From positions 10,130,501 through 10,194,500 of the forward strand of contig JAUCBN010000025.1 of NCBI GenBank assembly GCA_035048815.1: a stretch of 64,000 nucleotides of DNA, given 5' to 3'. A program made the translations under genes and the position numbers. Shown one piece after another: positions 34,901 through 46,842 of this stretch. The first letter of the stretch is position 1; every line of letters begins with the position of its first letter. The notes beneath the pieces were generated by a model. That model had not been told where the DNA came from, ran no database searches, and saw only the letters and a list, made by a program, of their open reading frames with translations. Origin of the DNA: Abelmoschus esculentus (taxonomy: Eukaryota; Streptophyta; Magnoliopsida; Malvales; Malvaceae).

Positions 34901-37900
34901 ATGCCTAGGAGGGCCCGAGCTGTTGAGGAGAGTTTGGGGTCCCTTGAGGGGAGCTTTGATGAGGACCACACGTATGAGGTGGATGAGTTGGAAGAAGGGG
35001 TTAGGCAAGGGGCGAATTATTTCACCCATCTACACCGTGCTTTGGATCGGATAGTGAGGGCTATCCCGAGGCATGCACCTACCCCACGTGAAGCACCTAT
35101 TGAGAGGGTTCGTAGGCAGGGTTCTACGGATTTCTTGGGTTCTGGCCAAGACAATCGTGTGAAGGCAGATCAATGGCTTCGTGATACTCGGTGGATCATG
35201 AGGCAGATGAGGTTGAGGTACGAGGACAAGTTGTCTTGTGTTCTTTCTCTACTCAAGGAGAACGCGAGGGAATGGTGGGAAACAGTTGAGATGGAGTGGT
35301 ATCCCGATCAGCTGACATGGGATGACTTCTTGGATGAGTTTGAGAAAAAGTATGTGGGCGAGACTCACATAGACCGATTGAGAGGTCAGTTCACCCACCT
35401 TGTGCAAGGTAATCATACAGTCTTTGAGTAAGAGAAGGAGTTCCTATAGCTGAGTAGGTATGCACCCAAGTTGATAGCTACCGAGAAGATGAGGTGCAAG
35501 AGGTTTTTGAGAGGTTTGAGGAAAGAGATCCAGACCTATCTGACGGCTAACACACCGTAGGTGTTTTCTGAGTTGACAGCTAGTGCTAAGGCTTTAGAGC
35601 AGGTGCAGGGTTTGACGTATGGTTATGCGGGAGGACAAGGTAATGTCAGTGGTAGGAATCAATCCTCTCATAGCTCTCAGTCTCAGTCTAGGAGGGACAG
35701 GAGTCGTTTGAATCAAGGAAGGGGAGGCTCAAATCAGAGTTCGAGGTCTGATCGCAGGTCAGAGTCGGCTAGCCGTAGGAGGCCTTCATCATCGTCCATG
35801 ATGAGTCCCGAGAGTTCTCAGGGGAGTGCAAGTATGCCGGTTTGTAATCAGTGTGGTCGTAGGCACCGTGGTGAGTGTTGGGGATCGAGCTGAGCTTGTT
35901 TTGAGTGTGGATCTCTAGACCATCTTGTGAAGGACTATCTTGCTGCTGCTACCACCATATCGGTTCAGACATAGAGGACCTCTTATCCGGCTCAGAGGGG
36001 TCGAGGGTTCTCCAGGGGAGGTGCGAGTCAGACTACCGGCCATCAGAGTAGGGGCACGTTTCAGTCTATCGCTAGGACACCAGCGAGGAAGTATGCAGTC
36101 AGAGCTCAAGAGGAGTGTGAGCCCACCAATGTTATCTCAGGTACTTTCTCTTTGTTCTCTGTACCTATAGTAGCATTAGTGGACTCAGAGTCTACGCATT
36201 CCTATATCCGTAGTGGGATATCGGAACAGTGGGGTTTACCGGCTGAGGATCTTGAGATAGGGGTTAGAGTGACGAGTCCGTTGGGTTTGGATGTGTTAGT
36301 GGATAAGGTGTATCGGTGGTGTCCGATCGAGGTACAAGGTTCAATCTTTCCAGCGGACCTTATGGTCTTGCCTTTTCAAGAGTTTGACGCAATCCTAGGT
36401 ATGGATTGGTTGTTTGAGCACGATGCTAGCTTGGGTTGTAGAACCAAGACTTTGAAGTTGAGAGTTGCCGATGGGTCTAATCTAGTGGTCAGGGGAGAAA
36501 GGAATCCTTGTATTCGTAACATTGTTTCAGCTTTGGCAGCACAAAGGTTGTTACAGCAAGGTTGTGAGGCTTTCTTAGCTCACGTGGTGGATGTGAGTGT
36601 TGAGGTTCCGGCTTTGGAGAGTCTTCGGACAGTTTGTGAGTTTGCCGATGTATTTCCAGAGGAGTTACCGGGTTTACCACCAAATCGAGAGCTTGAGTTT
36701 CGTATAGAGGTGTTGCCAGGCACGACACCAGTGTCCATCACTCCTTACTGTATGGCACCAACAGAGATGAGAGAGTTAAAGAGTCAGATACAAGAGTTGT
36801 TGGAAAAGGGTTTCATCCGACCGAGTGTTTCACCTTGGGGTGCTCCAGTTATGTTTGTGAAAAAGAAAGATGGATCAATGAGGATGTGCATCGACTACCG
36901 GTAGCTTAACAAGGTAACGATAAAGAATCGCCATCCTCTTCCTATGATCGACGATCTGTTTGACCAGTTGAGAGGTGCCCATGTGTTTTCAAAGATAGAC
37001 TTGAGTTCTGGTTACTACCAGTTGAAGGTAGTTGAGGAGGATGTTCAGAAAACCGCTTTTAGGACGCGGTATGGCCACTACGAGTTTTTGGTAATGCCTT
37101 TTGGACTTACCAATGCTCCGGCAGCGTTCATGGATCTCATGAACCGGATCTTTCAGCCTTATCTAGATCAGTTTGTGGTGGTGTTAATAGATGACATCTT
37201 GGTCTACTCTCAGTCGGAGGAAGAGCATGATGAGCATCTTCGGGTTGTGCTTCAGACGTTGAGGGATAGACCTCTTTTTGCTAAGTTCAGCAAGTGTGAG
37301 TTTTGGCTTTCAGAGGTTGCGTTTTTAGGTCACATCGTGGCAACCGATGGGATCCAGGTTGATCCTCAAAAGATCCAAGCTATAGTGGAGTGGAAACCGC
37401 CTAGAAATGTCTCGGAGGTCCGTGGTTTCCTTGGGCTTGCAGGATATTATAGACGGTTTGTGAAAGGGTTCTCAATCTTGGCATCACCGTTGACTAAGTT
37501 GTTACAAAAAGGAGTTCCTTTTGTTTGGAATGAGAAGAGACAATAGTGTTTTGAGCAGTTAAAGGCTTATCTTACCGAGTCACCAGTGTTGACTCAACCG
37601 GAGTCAAGAAAGGACTATGTTGTTTTTATTGATGCATCGCTGAATGGTTTAGGGTGTGTTCTTATGCAGGATGGGAAGGTGGTTGTCTATGCTTCACGGC
37701 AACTCAAGACGCATGAACAGAACTACCCTACCCATGATCTAGAGCTTGCCGCAATCATCTTTGCTTTGAAGATATGGAGGCATTATCTCTATGGGGAGAA
37801 ATGCTACATCTATACAGATCATAAGAGCCTAAAGTATTTGCTTACCCAAAAGGATTTGAACTTGAGACAGCATCGTTGGATAGAGCTGCTAAAGGACTAT

Positions 37901-39508
37901 GACTGTGTGATCGAGTATCATTCAGTTAAAGCCAATGTGGTGGCAGATGCTTTGAGTAGGAAGTCCATGGCGGACTTGAGAGCTATGTTTGCTTGTTTGA
38001 GGTTAACAGATAATGGTGGTCTTTTGTCCGAGCTTCGAGTGGAACCAACGTTGGTACAAAAGATAAAGAGGACCCAAGTTTTGGATGAGGACTTGGTAGC
38101 TCAGATAGAGGAAGTTTAGAGGGGTAAGAGTATGGATTTTGAGGTATGAGATGGTGGTTACTTGTACTTTAAGGGACGTTTGTGTGTTCCTGTGTTAGAG
38201 GATCTGAGGGTTCGTATCATGAGGGAGGCGTACCGTAGACCTTATACAGTACATCCGGGAAGCAGCAAGATGTACCAAGATCTAAGGCCGTTCTATTGGC
38301 GGTCTTGTATGAAAAGGGATATCTCAGAGTTTGTGACAAGGTGCTTAGCTTGCCAGCAAGTGAAGGCGGAACATCAGGTTCCTTCGGGTTTGCTTCAGCC
38401 AATCCAGATTCCACAATGGTAGTGGGATCGGGTCACCATGGACTTTGTCACGGGGATACCCTTGACACAAAGGAAGCATGATGCTATATGGGTTGTAGTT
38501 GACCGGTTGACCAAGTCTTCTCACTTTTTGCCTGTGCGCATGGACTTCAGTTTAGAAAGGTTGGCTCAGTTGTACATCAAGGAGATCGTGCGATTGCATG
38601 GAGTGCTATCCTCGATCATATCGGATAGGGATCCGCGGTTCACGGCAAGGCTTTGGAAAAAGATCCACAGTACTTTGGATACCAAGCTGCACTTCAGCAC
38701 AACTTTTCATCCACAAACCGATGGTCAATCTGAACGGGTCATTCAGATTCTTGAGGACATGCTTCGATGTTGTGTTTTGGACTTCGAGGGTAGTTGGGAG
38801 GAAAAACTACCGTTGGTTGAGTTTGCTTACAACAACAGTTATCAATCAAGTATCAAGATGGCACAGTTTGAGGCATTGTATGGACGCAAGTGTAGAACAC
38901 CTTTGTGTTGGACCGAGCTCAATGAAAGACGGATTGTGGGATCCGATCTAGTTAAGGAAATAGAGGAAAAGGTTCAGATCATCAAAGAAAGGTTACAAGC
39001 TGCTTTCGATCGTCAGAAGGCTTATGCGGATAAGAAAAGGAAGCATATTGAGTATGAGGTTGGAGAAAAAGTGTTCTTAAAGGTGTCACCGTGGAAAAGG
39101 ATCATCCCCTTTGGAAGAAAAGTCAAGTTGAGTCCAAGGTTTATAGGACCGTATGAGGTGCTTGAGAGAGTTGGGCTAGTGGCATATCAGTTAGCTTTGC
39201 CTCCAGACTTGGCACGCATCCACAATGTATTCCATGTGTCAATGTTGAGGCGTTACCGTTCAAACCCTTCGCATGTGTTATCTTCAGAGGATGTTGAGGT
39301 TTATACGGAGCTAACCTATGAAGAGGAACCGGTAAGAGTTCTTGACAGGGGAGTCAAAGAGCTTCGGAACAAGTGTATCCCTTTGTTTAAGATGCTTTGG
39401 AGAAACCACGGAGTCGAGGAGGCTACGTGGGAGGTCGAAGCGAACATGAGGTTACTCTATCCGCACTTGTTTCCCCCAGGTAAATTTCGAGCACGAAATT
39501 TTCTTTAA
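34901..39508 (+). pseudogene. T1 gag-pol with chromodomain, ten stops, no frameshift
   Basis: One frame of 1535 codons plus stop spans the whole polyprotein. Gag runs from MPRRARAVEESLG to two knuckle motifs (CNQCGRRHRGEC; CFECGSLDHLVKDY, final Cys replaced by Tyr). Protease motif near residue 428 reads VDSEST, Glu in place of the usual Gly. RT near 764 reads VVLIDDILVYS with both aspartates kept. RNase H begins VFIDASLNGLG and includes YTDHKSLKYLL. Integrase keeps HPGSSKM and CLACQQVK, but its first zinc His is Tyr; the catalytic Asp, Asp and Glu are present. It ends with GPYEVLERVGLVAYQL and a C-terminal chromodomain-like stretch (EATWEVEANMRLLYPHLF). In-frame stops: 35429, 35447, 35558, 35891, 35972, 36902, 37544, 38117, 38147 and 38420. 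Family: Tekay/Del chromovirus. Confidence 0.95.
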
Positions 39509-39520
39509 GGAGGGGAGAGT
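39509..39520 (+). other. Polypurine tract of T1
   Basis: Purine run GGAGGGGAGAG directly after the pol stop and immediately before the LTR start TGTCACGACC at 39521. This is the expected plus-strand primer site. Confidence 0.85.
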
Positions 39521-40373
39521 TGTCACGACCCGAGTTTTGGAACTCGGAGTCAGGTTAAACAGAGGATATGGGCCTCGTGTTGGGCTCGTTGGGCCTTGTT
39601 GGGCTTAAAGTTGGTTGTGCTTGGTTTGATGACCTTTGGGGGCAAATTGGTAAGTTGACAAATGAAAAAAAAGGGGGAGAAAGAGGTTATTTTCTGCATT
39701 GTGCAGAGAGAGTGATATGACCCACCTTAACTTCCTTCCATCTCTTTTTCTCATCATCTTCCTTCTAAATTTGCCACCACCAAAGGTTGAATCTTGAGTG
39801 TTAGAGTGTGGAATCTCGTTTTGGTGCTTGAGGGAAGTTTGTTCAGCTCTTGGAGATCTATCTTACAAGGTAAACTTTGTTTAGAAAGGTGAAGGTAAGG
39901 TTTAGTGGGGGTTTAGAGGTAAGAACGAGAATAAGTTTTAGAAAGATTTTAGGATGATTTTAAGGTTGTTTTAGATTCCTTAAATCATCTTGAATGTGTA
40001 GTAATAGTTTGGTCATCTTCTTTGTAGTTGGAGAACAAGGAGAGCCTTCAAGGAGCTTGGGAAAGGAGAAGGTTTGAGGGTTGGTTGTGGAGCTTCTTCA
40101 GCTCGTTTTTGAGGTTGGTACACTCCCAAATCCTTTGCATTTCATGTGCATCATCATTTTAGCATGCTTGTTTGATTGTGTGATGGTTTGGCTAGGATAG
40201 AGCCTTAGCATGATTTAATGGTGTTTTGATTTATGGTTGTTGATAATGAGTAAAATTGGTTAGAAACACACTTAAACTACTTCATAAATGAGTAGGAAAG
40301 TTTTGGGATCGATTGGACTAGTTTGGATTAAGGTTCTTAAAATTTTAAAGCTTAAAACCTACATTTCGTGCGT

Positions 40374-40603
40374 GTATCGATACCCCTGAGAGGAAAGTGA
40401 ACGTTTGGTTAAAGGTATCGAACCATGGTTCGGTACCGGATCCTCCAGTGGCATAATAGCATCGATACCAGTATCGATATTGGAGGTTCCTCTTTCGTTA
40501 ACTTTGGAAATGGTCAAAGGGTATCGATACCCATGTTTCGATGCCTTTTTGGGTGGGTATCGATGTAGGGTGTTTCGATACCCCATATAGGAGTATCGAT
40601 ACC
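40374..40603. repeat. GTATCGATAC palindrome cluster in LTR A
   Basis: GTATCGATAC or near forms at 40374, 40520 (full GGTATCGATACC) and 40592, with degenerate versions between, including GCATCGATACC, AGTATCGATATT, TTTCGATACCCC and GGTATCGATGT. Near 40419 GGTATCGAACC faces GGTTCGGTACC around a central ATG, a nearly perfect 24 bp palindrome. Confidence 0.85.
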
Positions 40604-42829
40604 CCTGTGAACTTTTGTCAAGATAAGTAGTAGATGAGGTTCGATAAGGATAATTAAAGGTAAATATAAATCATAAATCAATGAAATGAATCGTAAATCA
40701 CTGTGTATGGGTTTGCCTCAAAGGTTAAGTTAGTAAGTCATGATAAGAGTCTTAATATGAGAATTATGTTGCATGCTCGGTTTTGGCTTGGTTGAATAGT
40801 ATTTGGTGTAAGATCCTAGGTGGATCATCTATTGTGGTTTGAGTCATTGTTTGGTGGGATCCGGATACCCAGTGAGTGATAGTGTAACATCCCAAAAATG
40901 GTCCTAGCTGTTATCAAGGTCGGATCAAGGGTTCGGTTGAACCGGTAAAGCCAATTAGCCTAAATTCGGGAATTAATTTTTATAAATGGTTTTCAAAGGA
41001 AATAAAATATGGAAAAATACTCTAAAATTCTTATTTGGACTCTATTTGAGTTTGGTAAACTCAATTTTGTAAAATTCCACTATGAACCTTGACATTTTGG
41101 AAAATAGTGACTATTTTGTAAAAATGACAATTTTAGTGACTAAAATTTAAATGGGTCAAAACTTAGAATCTTTAAGGGGTTATTTATCCAATCTTTCTCA
41201 TCAGATCTAACCTTCCAAAAAATCTCTTTATAAACTCAATTTAATTACCTTAAAGATTTTAATTGAAATATATTTCCCATTTTTCACCAAAATCACCATT
41301 TCACGTAACTACCCATTTTTTCTCAACTTCTCCCAATTTTCTTGGTTTCCAATCAGATTTCTCTTCAATTTTATCAAGGTAAATCACATCTTTTTGGTTT
41401 AATTTCGTTCATATTATTTTCTCCTTATTTCTCTTCAATTTCCTTTCACATTACAACTTGTTTTTCATGGTTTTTCAATTGGAAGGAGGTTGGATCTTGT
41501 TTGGAGGTAAGAAACCATTCAAACCTCTGAACTATGAGTTCTTTATTGAAATTACCAAGTGTTTGATCCATTGCATTGAGTTCTTGATTTGTTTTATGGT
41601 TTTAATTGATGATTTTCGGTTTTTATCGGTTAATTTTGATTGAATTAATGCAATCCCGTAATAAGGTGATACCTGATGAATTCAATGGATAAATCAATGA
41701 ATTTTGATGTGTTTTAACATGGAAATAATGGTTCATGGATGGGTAAACCCGATCTTAGGTTTTGGTGATGTTAATTGGCTTAGATCTTCGATTTATGGCT
41801 TGTTTAGGTGGCTGAATGTTTGTTGTTGGTTTAGGATGATTAGATCATGGTTTTTGGTTGTCTTTTTTTGTTGAGAGGTTGTGGTTTTCGTTGGCTAAGG
41901 GCTGGAGGTCATTCAGATAAGTTTCAGATATGTTTCGGAGGTGTTTTCGGTTCTCTTAAGTGTAGTTTTGGGGTTGATTGTTTGGAAAGTGTGGGAGGTT
42001 GATTGAATGCATTAATATTCATTAATACCTCTGTTTTTGTTGTGTAAAAACAGGGCAAGGTGTTGAGCTAAGTGTTGAAGGTGTTTCGGAAAAGGCGAGA
42101 GTGCCGGTTGACTTCGACAAGCTAGTTTCGGACAAGTGTTGAGTGGGCTTCTATATCGGCAAGGTTTTACTTGTTTTATCAAAGGTTTGGGGTGTAGGAA
42201 TGGTGTGAAAAACTTCCCCACACTCGTAAGTAAGTTAAATGGTTTTGCTCTCTTAACGATTTCCATATCGTTCCATAATTGCCATATTTTAGACATGCTT
42301 TTAATGTAGTTTTTGCATATATGATTTATGCATGAGAAATGATAAATACTTTGGCTAAAGGTCGTTTTAATTATTGTCCATTGGTATTGGATATGTTTTG
42401 GCAATTAGTCATTTCATGAGTTTTATTAATATCTATGTTTTTGGTAGTATATCTAATGATTGATAATGTTGCATTGTTTTTTATAAAAAATGCATATAAA
42501 GGAATAGTTTCCAATCCATGAATTGAATTTGGAAATGATGCATGCATGTATTAGCTGCTGTATATGCATGGTTAATGATGGTTTCCATGACTTTTAAAGC
42601 ATGAGAATGATTTGGATTAAAGTGTGATTATTTCCCTTTTCCCGAATAAAGCCGTTGAGCATGATTTATGTTCACTTTGATGAACTTATGTTGAGTGCAT
42701 TGTAAAACAGCAAGCTACCATGCATAATGAGTATGATATTGGCTTAGTGACACTATTTAAGACCACAAATACAAATGGCATGTCATTAGGATTAAGTACA
42801 CTATAAAAATTATGAGAATAATGATGATG

Positions 42830-43025
42830 CGTACACGTAAACAAGGGTGACTTTGTGTCCAACTGTGCGTGGTAGTGCTTGCTTACACGTAAACAAGGGT
42901 GACTTTGTGTCCAACCGTGCGTGGTGGAGCTTGCCCATACGTAAACAAGGGTGACATTGTGTCCAACCGTACGTAGTGGGATAACATGTATAGAAGGGTG
43001 ACTTTGTGTCCAACCGATGCATGTT
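42830..43025. repeat. Minisatellite in solo LTR B
   Basis: Four units containing AAACAAGGGTGACTTTGTGT followed by CCAACCGTGCGTGG, about 50-57 bp apart, near 42839, 42891, 42943 and 42990 (the last is AGAAGGGTGACTTTGTGTCC). It is the reverse complement of the arrays in the minus-strand LTR copies. Confidence 0.85.
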
Positions 43026-43742
43026 GAGACCAAGTATCTCTATATAAGGAATAAGGAATCCGTGTATTCGATGGGCATAAGATTTGAACAAAGCTAGTCA
43101 CTTGTTGCCAATATGCATGATTTATGATTGAGACTTTTGTTTATTGAAAAGCATGATATTGTGACACATATTGATATAGAACTATTTAGAATGTAATGTT
43201 TTAAAGTTATGAGTTTTACAAGCATGTGTTCATGACTAAGCTTTGTGCAAGGATATGAGCACGAGAGAATAGCCTAAGCGTTGCTATGTGTTTAGCATAT
43301 AAGACTTGTACCTCGCACATTATGGTGCACTTGATATAAGCTTCGCTAAGTGAATAGCATGTAAGACTATTGATGGGGCATAGAGATGCATATGTATTAA
43401 AAAAAAAGCTATAAGATATGATGATGTTTTAAAATCATGAAAGTATTTAGAACTTTGGCTTTGTAATACATGAGATGAATGATACTTGATAAAGAAATTA
43501 TTTTGATTTTGTAAACCATGTTTCAAATACTTTTAGTGAGCATGTTATAGCATAATTTAAAGAGTTTATTGATGGACTTATGGGCTGCATTGTAAAGGTG
43601 GTTCTCTTTATGTTTAACCCCTCACTAAGCATATGCTTACCCTCTCTTTTACCTTACAATGCAAAGACAATAATCGAGGCGGCCAAGGGAAGCAAGATTC
43701 CAAGTGTGTGTCTATGAAATTCTCAAGTATGTGTTCTAAAAT

Positions 43743-43763
43743 GTAGTAGTAGTAGTAGTAGTA
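43743..43763. repeat. (GTA)n microsatellite
   Basis: Seven consecutive GTA triplets within the solo LTR. A short simple repeat with no other feature. Confidence 0.9.
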
Positions 43764-44244
43764 AGAGAGCAATGGGGTATAGTTACATTGTTGCAAGAGT
43801 TGGCTTTTGATTTGTAAGTGTTACATTGGTTATTTGAAGTTTAGAATGTATTGAATGTTGAACAATGTGGTTGTCTTGTAAGTAAAAGTATCTAGAGAGA
43901 GTATGTTGAATGCTTTGAATCTTATGCTGGAATTAGGTTGTGATGCATCTAGCATGGATGCTAAATGGTTAGGCTTAGGCATAGCTTTTTGGTGAATGAT
44001 GCATGCACTTGGAGATTAACTATGTTGAATGGTGTTAAACATGTTTAATCATGAATGGTCCTTGGGTTTGAGTCAATGATAGGGAGCGTGCTTATAGGTT
44101 TTATGGGTCTTTGATGGTTACATTTGAGTAATTAAATCGCTCATTATGTTTAGGAATCATGCATCTAGTTGTTGGTGTTTATTGGTCATGTCTAGGATAG
44201 GTTGAACTCACTTAATTTACTTAATTGTGTATTCTGGGCACAGG

Positions 44245-44478
44245 GGTATCGAAACACCTAGTGCTGGTATCGATACCCTAGGCAAAATCCGGCCCCTTTG
44301 GTAGCCCGAGCATCGATACAGCCAAGGGCGGTATCGATACCCCCTGGTTTTTGGTGCTCACTGGTCGCCCGAGCATCGATACAGCCAAGGGGCAGTATCG
44401 ATACCACTGGTTGTTTGGTGGTTAATATGTTTAGTGCCACATCACGGTATCGATACAGGGCTAAGTTGTATCGATACC
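44245..44478. repeat. GGTATCGATACC palindrome cluster in solo LTR B
   Basis: Six sites start at 44245 (GGTATCGAAACA), 44266, 44330, 44394, 44446 and 44467. Those at 44266 and 44330 are exact GGTATCGATACC. Two additional GCATCGATACAG forms lie between. The cluster sits roughly 0.4-0.6 kb before the LTR 3' end. Confidence 0.9.
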
Positions 44479-44889
44479 CTTGGATAAATAATGAGTTTTT
44501 GGAGTAGGAAATTCGTGTTAGTGCCATATATCTTGTTGTGTTCGATTATGAATGTTAGGATAGATGTTTTGGGTTGAAATTATATCACGAAGCATGAAAA
44601 GAACTTAATAACCGGTTGACTGATCTAGGTCGGGTATAGTAATTGGAAAGTAGAGGTTTTGTGTTTTGGTCCTTAATTAATGAAGCCTAAATTGATGCAT
44701 GAAATCGACATATGTAGGAACTTAATTATGCATTTGGATAAGAAAAAAAATATAACGTTTTTTAGGGTTGTTTATCGAATCAGGCCTTTTAAGGTTTTGG
44801 TTCGATATTGCCCGTGTAATCCATTAGAGTCGGTTCCGTCTAGGCCGGGCTAAGGGGGTTACAGATAGTGTTTCAACACAACGAAGACC

Positions 44890-45045
44890 ATCCGATGTGA
44901 GATTCCGGGTGATGTATCGAAGGCCATCCGATGCGAGATTCCGGGTGATGACTTTGCTCGATGTGAGATTCCGAGCCCCACTCGATGTGAGATTTTGAGT
45001 ATATTAGCTCGATGTGAGATTCTGAGCAACCCGATGTGAGATTCC
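44890..45045. repeat. GATGTGAGATTCCG minirepeat in LTR A (3' LTR)
   Basis: Six copies of GATGTGAGATTCCG or one-base variants, spaced irregularly by roughly 22-40 bp, with linkers such as GGTGATG and TATATTAGCTC. The region is in the A portion of the LTR, directly downstream of the solo LTR insertion. Confidence 0.85.
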
Positions 45046-45595
45046 GGGCCGGGTGAGTTCCCCAGTGTCAGGTTGGCAGTGGGCCTCACTCTTGATTTGT
45101 TTACTTTATGCGTTGGTTGCAATTGGCATGTCATATCATCATGTTATCTTATCTCGCATGTTACAGTTATGATTCACTTGAAAGCACAGTCGATAGGTTG
45201 TGTACCCACTGAGCTTTCGTTTCTCAGCGTTTTGGAATTTGTTTCCATGCGTAGGTAAGTAGACGAACGTTCGGGCGGACGTGGTAGAGCACTATAATTT
45301 CGAGACTTCAGCAATGACCGGTTGATAGAGTACAGTTACTAGATTATTTGGGCTATGTATTCGTAGTACAATTGTTGTAATTGTAACTCTATTTATTTAG
45401 TAGTAAGGTCAAATGTTTTATCAAACTTGTATTCTGGAGCTCCGATGTTATTTTGAGTTGTTAAATCATTTTGGATTTTAAATTTCGTTTGAATTATGTC
45501 TTATATCATGTTTTGACTTGAGTTTGACTTTGAAATTTTATGGATACGGGTTTGGTCTTATGGCCCAAATGTGGCACTCGGGTTGGGGTGTTACA

Positions 45596-45878
45596 CCTCT
45601 AGCTTTGCCATGGCATTTTCCCATCGCTATCCTTCTGCGAATGCCATAACAAATTGCCTCATCTTCCATTTTTGCTTTACCTGCACAACACAACAGAAAA
45701 GAACTACCTTTCCCATTAAATAGCACCTATTGCCACATTAAAATGTCAAGGCATATCTAGAAGACTACATGCAATGTCATGAACCTAAATGAAACTAAAT
45801 GAACCTATATGAGTCTAAAGACACTCAATAACTTAAGAAAAAAAGCCTAAAATATAGCCTTTTTGCGGAGTTATCACA
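45596..45878 (-). repeat. Element 3 3' LTR, truncated
   Basis: On the minus strand it begins TGTGATAACTCCGC at 45878 and runs 283 bp until T1 LTR at 45595. One exact TGCCATGGCA lies at 45606. No overlap with the retained part of the 5' LTR could be recognised, as each LTR keeps a different segment. Confidence 0.75.
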
Positions 45879-45890
45879 CCCCCAAACTTA
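45879..45890 (-). other. Polypurine tract of element 3
   Basis: Minus-strand AAGTTTGGGGG sits directly before the LTR start TGTGATAAC, the expected position for plus-strand priming. Confidence 0.8.
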
Positions 45891-46842
45891 AGAAATGTAA
45901 TGACAAAGTTCAAGAACTAGGCAAGTAGATGGTCAGAGTTTCAGCCCTCAGAAAATGTCATGGCATAATCATATAAGACTCAAGGAAATTTCAAGAACAC
46001 TACCCTAGGACAAGGTCAAATGCGACTGTGTGTGCATGAGTGAGTGTATCAAATCTATGCTTAGTAAAGTTAGAAAAATTCTAAGGAATGTTAACTATCC
46101 TAGCAAGCATGTTTTCTCATATTTAAGAACAATTTACTATTCCCCATGTATAATTTTTTAAATACAGACTAACGTATGCACGGCATACTGCTACGAGAGA
46201 AGCCAGACTGTCACACTACCTTCTACTCGTGCCATAGCTGCCATTTATTAAAAAGCAATATCAGGCAATGCCATGACAAGTTAAAAGTGTAGCGTCACCC
46301 TTTGCCTCTTTTAGTAACTCATATGCACATGGAAATGCCATGGCATAACAGAGTATCTCTCTACAAAAATGTCCAGGCATTTATTCAAAGCTTTTAATAC
46401 TAACTACTGGGGATTCTATATTATCAAGTAAATTCATTAAGACATGAAGGTTCATTAAGTTTTCATTTTATAAAAATTTCCTAACTTCCCTAAGCATGGA
46501 AGACATACACTCGTGTAACAATAAGATAATCACAATCACCAAGTCCTAGAACAGGTTCTATCCACATCTCAAGTCATGCATATTCAATTCAAGCATTGGC
46601 CATATTAGGAATATCATCATCGGGCATCACAAACTATAATTCTATAAACTTAACCTAAAACTTGCACAAATGTCATGGCATTTTTCTACAACTACTGCTA
46701 TCATGCACATGCAAATGAAGTGGAGAATGATACTTCCCCCAAACTTGAAGCAAGCATTGTCCTCAATGCAACTAAAAAGAACTAAGTAGAATGTCATGCA
46801 ATGAAATGCAATGCAATGTAATTTACCTTGGCTAAGCTGATG
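45891..46842 (-). other. Element 3 3' noncoding region
   Basis: About 950 bp between purine tract and ORF2 without a gene. It holds TGCCATGGCA at 46336 and one-mismatch forms at 45957, 46269 and 46671. At 46754-46769 lies the hairpin GCATTG-AGGA-CAATGC (minus strand), followed by GGGGG at 46736-46740, the same block as after ORF2 of element 1. Confidence 0.75.

Larger units (their letters stand above)
40883..44863 (+). repeat. Solo LTR of family B with 5 bp target duplication
   Basis: 3981 bp from TGTAACATCCC (40883) to AGGGGGTTACA (44863). GATAG stands immediately before (40878-40882) and after (44864-44868). No internal region, so it is a solo LTR formed by LTR-LTR recombination. It contains a possible TATA word (TTTATAAACTC near 41227), the 51 bp minisatellite in the opposite reading direction (42830-43025) and a GGTATCGATACC cluster (44245-44478). 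No gene is seen in it. Confidence 0.92.
33793..45595 (+). mobile_element. Tekay-type chromovirus T1 with composite LTRs
   Basis: Plus-strand element: truncated 5' LTR (33793-34732), initiator-Met primer site (34738), gag-pol with chromodomain (34901-39508), purine tract, and 3' LTR (39521-45595) that contains a 3981 bp solo LTR of family B. The 5' LTR shows the same B-into-A junction. About 20 differences over the last 353 bp of the two LTRs, counted by eye, indicate an old insertion. Its 3' end cuts into the 3' LTR of element 3. Confidence 0.88.
39521..45595 (+). repeat. T1 3' LTR (family A), split by a family-B solo LTR
   Basis: Family A LTR from TGTCACGACC (39521) to GGGTGTTACA (45595). 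The host LTR is 39521-40882 plus 44869-45595, about 2.09 kb. The rest is a nested solo LTR. Near its start lies a small hairpin, CCGAGTT-TTGG-AACTCGG (39530-39547). It carries a palindrome cluster at 40374-40603 and GATGTGAGATTCCG repeats at 44890-45045. Confidence 0.9.

Noticed and set aside
40419..40442. 24 bp near-palindrome as a separate operator
   Set aside because: It is best explained as two degenerate units of the GGTATCGATACC cluster facing each other.
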